In this document: in pieces, positions 35,333 through 44,264 of the stretch
How the letters are laid out: every line of letters starts with the position of its first letter
Numbering within the stretch: the stretch's first letter is position 1
Assembly: GCA_016794365.1 (NCBI GenBank)
Contig: JAEUKB010000036.1
Span: 62,001 to 126,000, forward strand
DNA: 64,000 bases
Direction of reading: 5' to 3'
From: Myxococcales bacterium
Lineage (GTDB): Bacteria; Myxococcota_A; Polyangia; Palsa-1104; JAEUJZ01
Program-made: the position numbers and the translations under genes
Notes under the pieces: model-generated
Told to the model about the DNA's origin: nothing
The model's input: the letters and a program-made list of their open reading frames with translations, nothing else
Database searches by the model: none

Positions 35333-35632
35333 CGAGCAGTGTCTCCACCGAACTTCAGCGACTGATTACACGTTCCCGTTGCGAGGAATCGATGTCCAAA
35401 CGACGGACATTCACAAACGCACACGGACCATCCAGGCTCGATCGCACGAGCCAATGCGGGCGGAAGATACGCATTGAGTTTCGCCATTTCAACCCCCCAC
35501 AGCACGGCTCAAGTCCTTACTTCAGCCCCAGATCGCGCACCATGCACGACAAGTCTTGACCCTATAGATGGCTCTGCATACCATCCCGCTTCGCGCAAGG
35601 TGCGCGCTTCCTTCCAGAAAAAGGAGAAATCA
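35333..35632. other. Intergenic region between the ABC operon and the small lipoprotein
   Basis: Three hundred bases without a convincing gene. Apart from the promoter-like sequence described at 35556-35584 and an AAGGAG Shine-Dalgarno before 35633, no hairpin, repeat or RNA gene was recognised. Confidence 0.5.
35556..35584 (+). promoter_or_regulatory. Sigma-70-like promoter for the 46-residue lipoprotein
   Basis: TTGACC (35556-35561, five of six matches to the -35 box), a 17-base spacer and TACCAT (35579-35584, four of six matches to the -10 box). Transcription would begin about 42 bases before the ATG at 35633. The spacing and the position upstream of a small monocistronic gene with a strong terminator support the call. 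Confidence 0.5.
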
Positions 35633-35773
35633 ATGAAGACGGTTGTTGCTTTCGTCATGGTCAGCACGATGTGGCTGGCCGCTTGCGGCCCCAAGGCTCA
35701 GACCACCCCGGCTCCCGCTCCGGCTGCTGCGACGCCGGCTCCGGCGACTCCGGCTGGCGCCCCCCCTCCGTAA
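35633..35773 (+). CDS. 46-residue Ala/Pro-rich lipoprotein
   Basis: A very short lipoprotein: signal (VVAFVMVSTMWLAAC, lipobox LAAC), then only about 28 residues, a run of Ala, Pro and Thr (TPAPAPAAATPAPATPAG). It has its own AAGGAG, a sigma-70-like promoter and a strong terminator, so it is a single-gene unit and probably well expressed. The extended tail suggests a tether or a surface spacer, as in Lpp-like proteins, but it lacks a peptidoglycan-linking lysine end. Confidence 0.7.
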   Translation: MKTVVAFVMVSTMWLAACGPKAQTTPAPAPAAATPAPATPAGAPPP

Positions 35774-35829
35774 TTTCGGTGGGAATGGTGAAATCGTAGC
35801 GAGCTTGCTTTCTACGGTTTCACGGAAAG

Positions 35830-35860
35830 GCCTGTCACTTCCGTGGCAGGCTTTTTTTTT
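35830..35860 (+). terminator. Rho-independent terminator
   Basis: A nine-base-pair stem GCCTGTCAC / GTGGCAGGC (one G-U pair) with loop TTCC, followed at once by nine T residues (35852-35860). It lies 57 bases after the stop of the 46-residue lipoprotein gene and is the clearest intrinsic terminator in the window. Confidence 0.9.
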
Positions 35861-35865
35861 GCACC

Positions 35866-35895
35866 GCTCACGCACCGTCCGCTCACGCACCGTCC
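35866..35895. repeat. Two tandem copies of a 15-bp sequence
   Basis: GCTCACGCACCGTCC occurs twice head to tail (35866-35880 and 35881-35895), six bases after the terminator. It is not in a gene and probably arose by slippage. Confidence 0.9.
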
Positions 35896-36071
35896 GGCCC
35901 AGCCGGACAACGTCCGGTATACCGTTTGAAACACGCAGCGCGCTGACCTTTGATTTCCCGCAGAATTTCAATACTCACCGACGGAAAGTCCTTCGTTTAC
36001 TGACACCTGTCCATAACGGCATGGTCGTTGCTTTGTCCGGCAGTCCAGCAGACCCCGGTCGAGGAACAACC

Positions 36072-36704
36072 ATGAATCATCCGTCAGCGTTCTTTCCCTT
36101 TCACGACAGCAGCGATCCAACCATCCGCCAGCTCACTCACTCCGCACTGTCGAGCGACGAAGAGGCCTGGCGTCACTGCGAGTTCGCTGGACTACAAATC
36201 GTCGAGGAGCGGCTCTGTGAAGTGCGTCTCTGCCCAAGCTGTCATGAAGCCGTATTCCGTCCGACTCACTTTTCCGATGCTGCACGCGCACTGGCAGGAA
36301 GACTCTCGAGTCATCCGATTCCTTCGACGCTCGAACAGGTTGCGCGAATTCTCGCCGACTGGGCGACTCATCTAGAAGCGCAGGCAGTCATCAGCGCAAT
36401 GACCCCACAAGAGTCCTCCAACGATGCCGAACTTCTACGCATTCCCGTTGGGATGTCTCTCAAGGAAGTCGAGCGGCGACTGATCTTGGCTGCACTCGAC
36501 TGGCACGCGGGCAGTCGCAGCGCAACAGCCAAAGCGCTCGGTCTGTCGAGGCGAACGCTGTACAACAAGCTGATCGGTCTTCGTCGTCACGCACGGCCTA
36601 GCGACGCCATTCAAAGCGACGAAACAGGCTCGAAGTACGCAATCGGCATCGAAGAAGCGACGCCGATCGCATGTCCAGATACGAGTCAGCCGCAGCAAGC
36701 GTAA
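36072..36704 (+). CDS. Fis-type helix-turn-helix regulator
   Basis: A 210-residue protein whose C-terminal part is a Fis/NtrC-type DNA-binding helix set (EVERRLILAALDWHAGSRSATA, in part, then KALGLSRRTLYNKL). The N-terminal half has no receiver or AAA+ domain. It carries cysteines at CEFAGL, RLCEVRLCPSCHEAVF, in the C-x2-C pattern of a metal or redox site. The ATG at 36072 follows GAGGAAC; an in-frame ATG 51 bases upstream has no such signal. It could be a stand-alone Fis-like regulator that senses metal or redox state through these cysteines. Its targets are unknown. Confidence 0.72.
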   Translation: MNHPSAFFPFHDSSDPTIRQLTHSALSSDEEAWRHCEFAGLQIVEERLCEVRLCPSCHEAVFRPTHFSDAARALAGRLSSHPIPSTLEQVARILADWATHLEAQAVISAMTPQESSNDAELLRIPVGMSLKEVERRLILAALDWHAGSRSATAKALGLSRRTLYNKLIGLRRHARPSDAIQSDETGSKYAIGIEEATPIACPDTSQPQQA

Positions 36705-36822
36705 AAGCCACACGCTGTGCATTGGCTACCGAAAAAATTGTGCAGTTCACTGCTCATTCAAAATCAAAACCCCGAGGGAGCAGACGACTTCCCTTGTAGC
36801 TTGACCATGCTAGACTGGCCGC

Positions 36823-37821
36823 ATGTTCGTCCCATTTGTTGCTCGTCTGTCCCTCGTCGGAGCAGTTGTGCTCGCCTCTCCGTCTCTGTACGCAGCGCGG
36901 GTGGCAGTGCTGTCACCCAAAGTGGAATCGGACTCTGCGATAACGGAAGGTCGTCGCAACAAGTTCCACGACTCGCTCACGCAAGGTCTGACAGAAGCGA
37001 CGGGCGGACAATGGACCGTTCTGTCGTCTGAAGAAGTCCGGCAACGACTGGCAGGTCGCGAAGATCTTCTGGGCTGTCAGCAAGGTGCCTGCGTCGGTCA
37101 AGTCGCTGCGCAGCTTCAAGTCGATCGCTTGGTCGTACCCAAAATCACGATGAAGAGCGTCGTCGGTGGCAACGCGTATCAAATCCTACTCACCGCGATC
37201 GATCCGAGCGGGAAACAGAGCGATGTCATCTTTGCCGATCGATGCGGCGACGATGGCGAAGGCTGTAACTTGAGCCGAGCATTTGAGTCCATGCGCAAGA
37301 CAGCGGCAGCGCTGCCAGCCAAGCTGATGGTGAGTCCGCCCGTTAGTCAGCCAGTCGAGACGCCACGCTTAGCGCAGGCAAAGACGCCGTCTTCATCGCA
37401 GCCAGAGTTGATGCTCAAGGATCCGAGCAGCAGTCCTCAGCCGATGGTGACTCAAACGACCGATCCAATTCCCGCATCGAACACACCACCACAGCGTCAC
37501 ATTGGATATCGGGTGGGCTGGATTGTGTCAGGCGTACTTGCAGGCGGGATGCTGATTACTTCGATTCCATTTTTGATCCTGGCACCGCGCGACGGACAGC
37601 CGACGTGTACTGATCGTCCGTCCAATCAATGTCCGACTCGCTACCAAGGCAATCTCGCGACGGGACTTGGGCTGCTCGGAGGAGGGCTGGCAGCGGCCAC
37701 GGCGTTTGGCGTGCTGTATTACTTTGATCGACGAGATCTCAAGCGTTCGACGGGGCAAGTGGCGCTGCTACCGCTGCTGTTGGATCAAGGAAGCGGGCTC
37801 AGCGTCATCTCTCGGTTCTAA
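36823..37821 (+). CDS. Exported protein with C-terminal membrane helices
   Basis: A 332-residue protein. It starts with a signal peptide (LSLVGAVVLASPSLYAA). A domain of about 150 residues follows that looks like a TolB/CsgG-like N-terminal fold, with the pattern ARVAVLSPKVESDS at its beginning and a cysteine pair at GCQQGACVGQVAAQL. A Pro/Ser-rich linker leads to two transmembrane helices (VGWIVSGVLAGGMLITSIPFLIL and GLGLLGGGLAAATAFGVLYY). This layout is frequent among uncharacterised myxobacterial envelope proteins. It is followed 24 bases later by the Cys-rich lipoprotein, so the two are likely co-transcribed. Function unknown. Confidence 0.65.
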   Translation: MFVPFVARLSLVGAVVLASPSLYAARVAVLSPKVESDSAITEGRRNKFHDSLTQGLTEATGGQWTVLSSEEVRQRLAGREDLLGCQQGACVGQVAAQLQVDRLVVPKITMKSVVGGNAYQILLTAIDPSGKQSDVIFADRCGDDGEGCNLSRAFESMRKTAAALPAKLMVSPPVSQPVETPRLAQAKTPSSSQPELMLKDPSSSPQPMVTQTTDPIPASNTPPQRHIGYRVGWIVSGVLAGGMLITSIPFLILAPRDGQPTCTDRPSNQCPTRYQGNLATGLGLLGGGLAAATAFGVLYYFDRRDLKRSTGQVALLPLLLDQGSGLSVISRF

Positions 37822-37845
37822 CCCTACGTTGCGGAGGTGATGAGG

Positions 37846-38388
37846 ATGCGGCTTGCGATCGCTTTGGCCATAGGCTTTGCGCTGACGGCGCTGGGCTGCA
37901 CAACACCAAATCCTGATTACCCAGACATGGCGGCGTGTACTCTCGGAGAACGACGCTGCGAGCAGCGCGATCGAGCCATTGCCCTGGTGTGCGGTCGAGA
38001 TCCAACGGATCGTCAGGTATTGCTCGAAGAAGCGTGTCCCGTGAGTGCGCTTTGCGAAGCTGGACGATGTTCGCCACCGACGGGCGCAAAAAACTGTCAA
38101 AGCCAGAGCGACTGTGCCGTAAGTGAGGCCTGTACACCGCTTGTACAGCCTGGTCTTGGCACCATCGCGATGTACTGCGTACCGATAGATCCCAATGGGA
38201 TGGCCGGTTCGTCTCCGTGCAGCAAAGACTCCGACTGTCAGAGCTATCGTTGCTTACAGCAAAGCCAAGGCAAGTACTGTCTGAAAGCGTGTAGTGCCGA
38301 TGCAGCCTGCGGCGGCGGACGACGATGCATTCCCCTGTCGCTGACCGTCACGGGCGTTCAAGCCACCGTCACAACCTGCACTCCCTAA
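37846..38388 (+). CDS. Cysteine-rich lipoprotein
   Basis: A 180-residue lipoprotein (signal LAIALAIGFALTALGC). The ATG at 37846 is preferred because GGAGG lies at proper spacing (an ATG at 37840 and a GTG at 37837 are too close). The mature part has about 16 cysteines in C-x(4-8)-C groups (CTLGERRCEQRD, SQSDCAVSEACTPL, CSKDSDCQSYRC, CSADAACGGGRRC). These resemble the disulfide-knotted modules typical of myxobacterial surface proteins. It probably lies on the outer face of the membrane. It forms a pair with the upstream gene, and the zinc-ribbon kinase begins 39 bases downstream. Confidence 0.75.
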   Translation: MRLAIALAIGFALTALGCTTPNPDYPDMAACTLGERRCEQRDRAIALVCGRDPTDRQVLLEEACPVSALCEAGRCSPPTGAKNCQSQSDCAVSEACTPLVQPGLGTIAMYCVPIDPNGMAGSSPCSKDSDCQSYRCLQQSQGKYCLKACSADAACGGGRRCIPLSLTVTGVQATVTTCTP

Positions 38389-38427
38389 GCTCTGAGCCAC
38401 CGTCTCGATGAGGAAAGAGGACAATTG

Positions 38428-41400
38428 ATGGCCACTGCCCGTTGTACAAAGTGCGGAAGCGAAAATCCCAAGGAAGCGCTGTTCTGCACCGCCTGTGGCC
38501 AGGCGCTGCACCACGAGCAGAACGATCCACTGATCGGCCAGACCATCGGTGGACGCTATTACCTGGTCGAGCGCATCGGTCAAGGCGCGGCAGGAACGAT
38601 TTACCGAGCAGAACACACTACACTGCGACGACGGATGGCGCTCAAGCTGCTTCATCAGCAGCTCGCGCAAAATGAAGATGCAGTGGAACGCTTCAGACGA
38701 GAAGCGATCACCGTCTGCGAAATCGACAATGACCACATTCCGCAGGTGTTCGACTTTGGCCGTGCGGAGGATGGACGACTGTTCTTCGCAATGGAGTTTC
38801 TCGACGGAGCGCCCCTGTCCACAGTGCTGGAGCAGGAAGGAAAGCTGACACCGGAGCGAGCTGCGGACATTTTGTCCCAGATCGGCGATGGACTGATGGA
38901 AGCGCACACGCTCGGCTATATCCATCGTGACCTTAGACCGCGCAGCGTCTTTCTCACCCGTCGCCGAGGACGGGCCGACTTTGTGAAGATCCTCGACTTC
39001 GGACTGGCCAAGCTGGTGCAGCCAGAGCTGACGGATGCGCAGCGCACTGCGATGGGAATGACGTACGGCGATCCTCGCTATATGGCACCGGAGCAAGCGC
39101 GCGGTGAAGTGGTGGATCGTCGCGCCGATCTGTATTCGCTCGGAGTGCTTGGCTACGAGATGGTGTGCGGCGAGCCGCCGTTTAAGGGAACCGGAACCTT
39201 TGACATCTTGAGCAAGCTGCTCGAAGCCCCTGTGCCGAGGCTGAGAGACAAACGACCAGACTGCCCGCCATGGCTGGAATCGGTGATTCGGACCGCGCTG
39301 GCCAAAAAGCCTGCTGAGCGGTTTCAGACGGTGGCTCAGTTTTTGGACGCGATGGAACGCAAGAGCGTGCTGTCGAATCAGCCACCGATGCCCATGCAAG
39401 TGACGCCGGGAGCCAAAGCCGATGCAATGAAGAAGCTGACGCCGATGAACTCGCCGGACAGCCTCGGAAGCAAAGGACCAGAAGTCCGAGCCTTCGCCAG
39501 CAATCCAGGGATGAAGCCCATCACGGTGCCCGTGGATGTCTCACCGCGATCAGGACAGACCGGAACGCAGGTGATGCCGACGGTGGCCCCCGGCTCGCAG
39601 GCTGCAGCGCTGGCAGCGACGATTGATGCAGCCGAAGCAGCGCAGCACGAGCGCCCTCAGTCGATCAAAAAAACGCTCGCATATCCAGCGATCAAGGTCG
39701 GTCAGCGAAGTGAGCCTGTCGTCACAGCTCCGCCGGTCGCCGGCACGCCGGTTACGCCCCAGCGACCAGCATTTTCTCGTCCTGAAACAGCAGCGGCAAG
39801 CGCATCCAGCGTTGCCTCGACTGCGAAGCCAGCGACAGCAGCCGAAGCAGTGAAGGCACCAGCCAAGTCTATCCAGAGCGGCTTTGTGAACATCGTCGCA
39901 ACCACCATCGAGCGAGGAGATCCGACGCCACGCACCGCGCGGGCGATGCTCGAGCAAGAGAGCTTGGCCTGGGAAGAAGCGGCGCTCCCGGTGCTGCTCA
40001 CCAACGAAGTGGATCTAACCGACGCAGCCGTTTCGTCCGATCTGACCAAGCTGCCACCGTCAGCAGATACACCTGTTGAAGAGATGAAGTTTGACGCAGC
40101 GACGGCAAATCGGCCAGCCTCGGTGGCGTCCCGTGAGCCCGCTTCAGTCAAAGCGACCGTGCCGAAAGAGTCCAGTGCGCCAGCTTCGGTAAAGTCAGCT
40201 CTGTCACGAGAGTCCAGTGCGCCCGTCGCAGTCAAAGCTGCTGCGACGAAAGAGCCAAGCGGTCCCGCCGCAACGAGAGCAGCAGTGCCTCGTGAGCCGA
40301 TCGCCAAGGAAGTGAGCGCGCCAACTGGACAGCGAGACTCCAGCCGAGTGGCTGTCATGGCAACGCCAGCTCCCGTCGCAGATCGAGAGCAAAGTGGGCC
40401 AGCCCAAAAGCAGAGCGAGTCACCCAAAGTAGCAAGCTCCGTCGTCGCTCCATCTCCAGCTGTAGATCTTTCGCGAGCCAAGCTCTCGGCTTCATCGACG
40501 GAAGTGAGACCACTTTCGGCACCAGTAATGGGTCGATCGACCAAGCCAGGAATGGGCCCCGCGTCGCTAGAGCCAGCTGTGTCGCCTGGACCCGTGCTGG
40601 AAACTGCGCCAGTTCAGCCGACGGTAACAACGCTTCACAACGAAGAGACAGGCCCGAGCCAGCGTCACGACGAGACCCAGAAAGTTGCAAAAGTCGAGAC
40701 GGTCTCGGCAGTCGAAACGATCAAGCAGCCCAAGCTGCCCCTCGGCGAGCTGGCACAGAGCGAGACCATCAAGGTCGAAAAGATCGAGCCAGCGACGGTT
40801 TCAGCGGTTTCGATCGATCAGGATCCAGACGCTGATGAGTCGGACACGGTGGTGACAACTCGCGCGGATGTAGAAAAGACCGATTCCGCAGCGGAGCGCC
40901 CGCACGAATCGGAACGCACACCAGAGTCACCGCCTCCAGACATGGGCACCGAGGGCGACGCCGGATGGTTTGCGCAGTCGGGGACTCCAGCGACCGCAGT
41001 CGGTCTCATCGACGATGACGATGCGCCAAGCTTGAAGCAGAAGACGCCACGCTGGGTGATTCCGGCGGTGCTCTCGGCGGTGGCTGTACTTGGTTTGATT
41101 GTCTTTGCGCAGAGCGGCTCACCCAAAAGCACGGAATCGAGCCCAGCCACGTCAGGATCGCCTGAAGCCACAGCCCCCAAGGGAGAAGTCGCGGCAGTTC
41201 CTCCTGCGCAGCCAGCGAAGCCAGCTGAGACAGCCAGGGCTGATGAAGCGGTGGCTGCAAACAAGCCGGAAGTCAGCGCGCTGGGTTTGCCCAAGCCGGA
41301 AGCCGCAGCGAAGCCAGTTCCCACTGCGGAGCCGATTCCAGCCAGCGCAGCGCCCAAACCAGAAGCCATCCCGGCCAAGTCGGAGCCCAAGCCAGAGCCC

Positions 41401-41997
41401 AAGTCGGAGCCCAAGCCAGAGCCCGAACCGGCCAAGCCCGTTGTGGCCAGGCCGGAACCGAAACCCGAGGCCAAGCCCGTTGTGGCCAAGTCAGAGCCGA
41501 AACCGGAGCCCAAGCCCGTCGCGAAACCTGAACCAAAACCCGTCGCGAAGTCGGAACCGAAGCCCGAACCGAAACCGGAGCCCAAGCCCGAACCAAAGCT
41601 TCCTGTCGAGGCAGCAGCGGCCAAGAGCACTGGTGAAGTGTCCTCGCTGGTCAGTCTAGGAAAGCAAAAGCTCGACGATGGAGACGTGGACGCAGCGATC
41701 GCCAGCTTCAAGCGAGCGGTTCAGCTAGATGGAAAGAACGCGGATGCCGTCGCTGGTCTTGGAGAAGCGAGCTTTGAACAAGGCAATTTCGACGGAGCCG
41801 CAAAGTATTTGGCACAAGCCGCCAGGCTGGCTCCGCGCAAGCTGTCGTACCAAGAAATGCTCGCGCAGGCTCAGTTCAAGCTCGGTCGCTACAAAGAAGC
41901 AGCGGAGACCTGCCGGAAAATCCTGAAAGAGAACCCCGGATCCGGTCGGGCCAAGCAGACGCTCGAGCAAGCCGAAAAGAAGCTCGACGACATGTAA
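38428..41997 (+). CDS. Zinc-ribbon Ser/Thr kinase with altered catalytic loop, membrane helix and TPRs
   Basis: A 1189-residue protein. Residues 5-23 are a zinc ribbon (CTKCG...CTACG). The kinase domain follows (about 43-320), with Lys73 and DFG at 190-192. Its catalytic loop is HRDLRPRSV at 166-174, where most kinases have HRDLKPEN: the Lys is Arg170 and the Mg-binding Asn is Ser173. A weak or pseudo-kinase is therefore possible. About 550 residues of Ala/Ser/Pro/Val-rich disordered chain precede a membrane helix near 876-896. A Lys-Pro-Glu repeat tract (about 990-1055) spans the periplasm, and TPRs fill the last 120 residues. The start at 38428 follows AGAGGA. It resembles FrzCD-independent myxobacterial kinase scaffolds; partners unknown. 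Confidence 0.9.
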   Translation: MATARCTKCGSENPKEALFCTACGQALHHEQNDPLIGQTIGGRYYLVERIGQGAAGTIYRAEHTTLRRRMALKLLHQQLAQNEDAVERFRREAITVCEIDNDHIPQVFDFGRAEDGRLFFAMEFLDGAPLSTVLEQEGKLTPERAADILSQIGDGLMEAHTLGYIHRDLRPRSVFLTRRRGRADFVKILDFGLAKLVQPELTDAQRTAMGMTYGDPRYMAPEQARGEVVDRRADLYSLGVLGYEMVCGEPPFKGTGTFDILSKLLEAPVPRLRDKRPDCPPWLESVIRTALAKKPAERFQTVAQFLDAMERKSVLSNQPPMPMQVTPGAKADAMKKLTPMNSPDSLGSKGPEVRAFASNPGMKPITVPVDVSPRSGQTGTQVMPTVAPGSQAAALAATIDAAEAAQHERPQSIKKTLAYPAIKVGQRSEPVVTAPPVAGTPVTPQRPAFSRPETAAASASSVASTAKPATAAEAVKAPAKSIQSGFVNIVATTIERGDPTPRTARAMLEQESLAWEEAALPVLLTNEVDLTDAAVSSDLTKLPPSADTPVEEMKFDAATANRPASVASREPASVKATVPKESSAPASVKSALSRESSAPVAVKAAATKEPSGPAATRAAVPREPIAKEVSAPTGQRDSSRVAVMATPAPVADREQSGPAQKQSESPKVASSVVAPSPAVDLSRAKLSASSTEVRPLSAPVMGRSTKPGMGPASLEPAVSPGPVLETAPVQPTVTTLHNEETGPSQRHDETQKVAKVETVSAVETIKQPKLPLGELAQSETIKVEKIEPATVSAVSIDQDPDADESDTVVTTRADVEKTDSAAERPHESERTPESPPPDMGTEGDAGWFAQSGTPATAVGLIDDDDAPSLKQKTPRWVIPAVLSAVAVLGLIVFAQSGSPKSTESSPATSGSPEATAPKGEVAAVPPAQPAKPAETARADEAVAANKPEVSALGLPKPEAAAKPVPTAEPIPASAAPKPEAIPAKSEPKPEPKSEPKPEPEPAKPVVARPEPKPEAKPVVAKSEPKPEPKPVAKPEPKPVAKSEPKPEPKPEPKPEPKLPVEAAAAKSTGEVSSLVSLGKQKLDDGDVDAAIASFKRAVQLDGKNADAVAGLGEASFEQGNFDGAAKYLAQAARLAPRKLSYQEMLAQAQFKLGRYKEAAETCRKILKENPGSGRAKQTLEQAEKKLDDM

Positions 41998-42077
41998 CGA
42001 GCGTCGAGCGCTCACCCTCACTTGAAGTAAGGTATTTTCTTCCCGCGCTGGGAGCGTTGGGGATGTAAGGAGACACC

Positions 42078-43133
42078 ATGCGTAGCGTTGTCAAAGGTTC
42101 TGGTTTTGTGGTCGGGGAACATCTGGTCCCAAACGCCCGGTTCGAGAAGATCATGGATACGTCGGATCAGTGGATTCGCGAGCGCTCAGGAATCGAGCAG
42201 CGCTATTTCGTAGCGGATGGAACGTCCACATCGGATCTGGGTGCCCGCGCCAGCAAGATCGCCATGGAGCAAGCTGGCGTCGGTCCGCAAGACATTGACT
42301 ACGTGGTCTTTGCGACGATGACGCCAGATCACTACTTTCCCGGCTGTGGAAGCATCATGCAGAGCAAGCTGGGGCTGCGAAACATTCCGGCGCTCGACAT
42401 TCGCCAGCAGTGTACGGGCTTTGTGTATGCGCTCCAGGTGTCCGATGCGCTGCTCAAAGCGAAGGTTGCCAAGACGCTGCTGCTCGTCGGAGCCGAGACG
42501 CACTCGCCGTTTATGCCGTTTTCGGACTGGCCGACGATCCTGGGCTTGGCCGACAACGAGCCCACGCCGGAACAGCGCGCGCTGCATACCTCGGTGCGTG
42601 ATCGTGCTGTGCTGTTTGGCGACGCAGGCGCAGCGATTGTCCTTCAGCGCGAAGACGATGAAACCGATCGTGGTCTGATTGACTTTGAGCTACACGCTGA
42701 CGGATCGGGCTTTAACAAGCTCTACGTTCCTTCGGGCATGGCGCATCGTCCCTACGTCTCGCCGGAGATCATCAATCGGCTGGAGCACGTCCCGCACATG
42801 GACGGCAAGTTCGTGTTCCGAATGGCCGTGACCAAGATGCCGGAAGTCGTGCGTTCGCTGCTCGCCCGACACAATCTGACCGTTGACCAGATCGATCACT
42901 TTATCTTTCACCAAGCGAACCTACGCATCAACGAAGCGGTTCAGGTGTCGCTCGGCATCAAGCCGGATCGCATCTACAACAACATCCAGAAATACGGCAA
43001 CACGACCGCCGCTACGATTCCGATTGCTTATGACGAGTGTCGTCGCTCTGGCCGGATCAAGCGTGGTGACTTGCTGTGCTTTGTCGGCCTTGGTGCGGGC
43101 TTCCACTGGGGCGCCGCACTGCTCCGCGACTAA
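42078..43133 (+). CDS. FabH-like beta-ketoacyl-ACP synthase III
   Basis: A 351-residue thiolase-fold enzyme of the KAS III group, which starts fatty acid chains by condensing acyl-CoA with malonyl-ACP. The Cys-His-Asn triad is visible: QQCTGFVYAL, FHQANLRI and YGNTTAATIP. It is longer than E. coli FabH (317) because of an insert near residues 145-175 (FSDWPTILGLADNEPTP). The insert puts it among the FabH-like ketosynthases used for branched-chain starter units or secondary metabolism. It is not next to fabD, fabG or acpP. The ATG at 42078 follows AAGGAG. Confidence 0.88.
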   Translation: MRSVVKGSGFVVGEHLVPNARFEKIMDTSDQWIRERSGIEQRYFVADGTSTSDLGARASKIAMEQAGVGPQDIDYVVFATMTPDHYFPGCGSIMQSKLGLRNIPALDIRQQCTGFVYALQVSDALLKAKVAKTLLLVGAETHSPFMPFSDWPTILGLADNEPTPEQRALHTSVRDRAVLFGDAGAAIVLQREDDETDRGLIDFELHADGSGFNKLYVPSGMAHRPYVSPEIINRLEHVPHMDGKFVFRMAVTKMPEVVRSLLARHNLTVDQIDHFIFHQANLRINEAVQVSLGIKPDRIYNNIQKYGNTTAATIPIAYDECRRSGRIKRGDLLCFVGLGAGFHWGAALLRD

Positions 43134-43280
43134 CAACATCGCTTCGACCGCCCTGCCCCGCGCCTTCGGTCCCACCCTTGCACACGATCGCTGCATCGCT
43201 CGAATGAGCGACCTGTTCGCGCCCGATTCAAAACCTGCGATATCCTGAAACAAGCCCGGCATCGGGTCTGGAGACAACGC

Positions 43281-43679
43281 ATGGTGGGGGGATGGGGACC
43301 GCGCGGAGCTGTGCTCTGTGCGCTGCTTGGGAGCGGCTGCGTATCGCTTGCGCAGTACCAAGCCAAAGTCGAAGAGCTGGAGCGCCTGCGTAGCGATGTG
43401 CAGCGAAGCGAGCGTCAGTGGACTGAGCGGCTCGATCGCCAGTCCGCCAAGCTGGGAGAGCTACAGCAGCAGCTCGTGCAGAGCGACACCCGACTGAGCG
43501 AGCAGGCCCGAAGCATCCAACAAATCCGAGACCTGTCGGTGCAGCTCGATCAGCGACTGACGCTCCTTGCCGGCAGGCCGTGTACTTCCATGAGCACGAA
43601 CGAGCCGCACAGCGTCGAGCCAAGCGCCACCAAGCGACCCACCATTCGCTTTGAGAGCAAAGCCCCCCGCGTGCCATAG
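43281..43679 (+). CDS. Small coiled-coil lipoprotein
   Basis: A 132-residue lipoprotein: signal ending LGSGC (Cys20), then an almost continuous coiled coil from about residue 26 to 95 (VEELERLRSDVQRSERQW, KLGELQQQLVQSDTRLSEQ). A short tail rich in Pro and basic residues ends the chain. It resembles Lpp-like or YbgF-like spacer proteins of the envelope. It is convergent with the VOC gene, with eight bases between stops. Confidence 0.65.
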   Translation: MVGGWGPRGAVLCALLGSGCVSLAQYQAKVEELERLRSDVQRSERQWTERLDRQSAKLGELQQQLVQSDTRLSEQARSIQQIRDLSVQLDQRLTLLAGRPCTSMSTNEPHSVEPSATKRPTIRFESKAPRVP

Positions 43680-43687
43680 CCCTTGCG

Positions 43688-44152
43688 CTACCAGCGCTGC
43701 GCGTTTTCCGGCGGCTTTTCGTTGTGCTGAAACAGCGCCCAGCGATGACCGAACGGATCGCGCAGGATTCCGTAACGATCGCCCCAGTACTGGTCAACGA
43801 GCGGCATCTCGACCGTCGCACCTGCGGCCATCGCACGATTCCACACTGCATCCACGTCATCGAGCTGAAGCTGAATCGACACAGCAGAGCCACCGAGCAC
43901 GCGCGGATTGTGTTTGCGTCCGCCTGTGTGCTCGGGAAACTCGTCGCTTAGCATCACCACGCCGCCGTTTATGACCAGCGTTGCATGGGTCACTCGCTTG
44001 CCGTCTTCGGCCATGTGATGGTCAAACACCTTGGCGTCGAAGACCTTCTGATAAAACGCAATGGCAGCCGTCGCATCGTCCATCGCCAGGTACGGGACAA
44101 CGGCAAGAGGTGGCATGTTCTGTTGGTTCTGTTCGCTATGCGTAGTGGACAT
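43688..44152 (-). CDS. VOC-family (glyoxalase-fold) protein
   Basis: A 154-residue protein of the PhnB/glyoxalase-bleomycin resistance fold. It shows the paired beta-alpha-beta pattern, PYLAMDDATAAIAFYQKVF in the first half and QLQLDDVDAVWNRAMAAGA with DPFGHRWALF in the second. Metal ligands of this fold are likely among the His and Glu residues. The ATG at 44152 follows AAAGGAG. Such proteins are often annotated as glyoxalase or dioxygenase-like. The substrate is unknown, and it stands alone between convergent and divergent genes. Confidence 0.88.
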   Translation of the reverse strand: MSTTHSEQNQQNMPPLAVVPYLAMDDATAAIAFYQKVFDAKVFDHHMAEDGKRVTHATLVINGGVVMLSDEFPEHTGGRKHNPRVLGGSAVSIQLQLDDVDAVWNRAMAAGATVEMPLVDQYWGDRYGILRDPFGHRWALFQHNEKPPENAQRW

Positions 44153-44264
44153 TACAGACTCCTTTGACCGGGGAACCATCACCTGATTGCCTGTTCAGTG
44201 TCAACCCCAATCACACAGCGACACACGATTTCCTACTGCTCGCACCATGCGCGAAGCGGAACGG

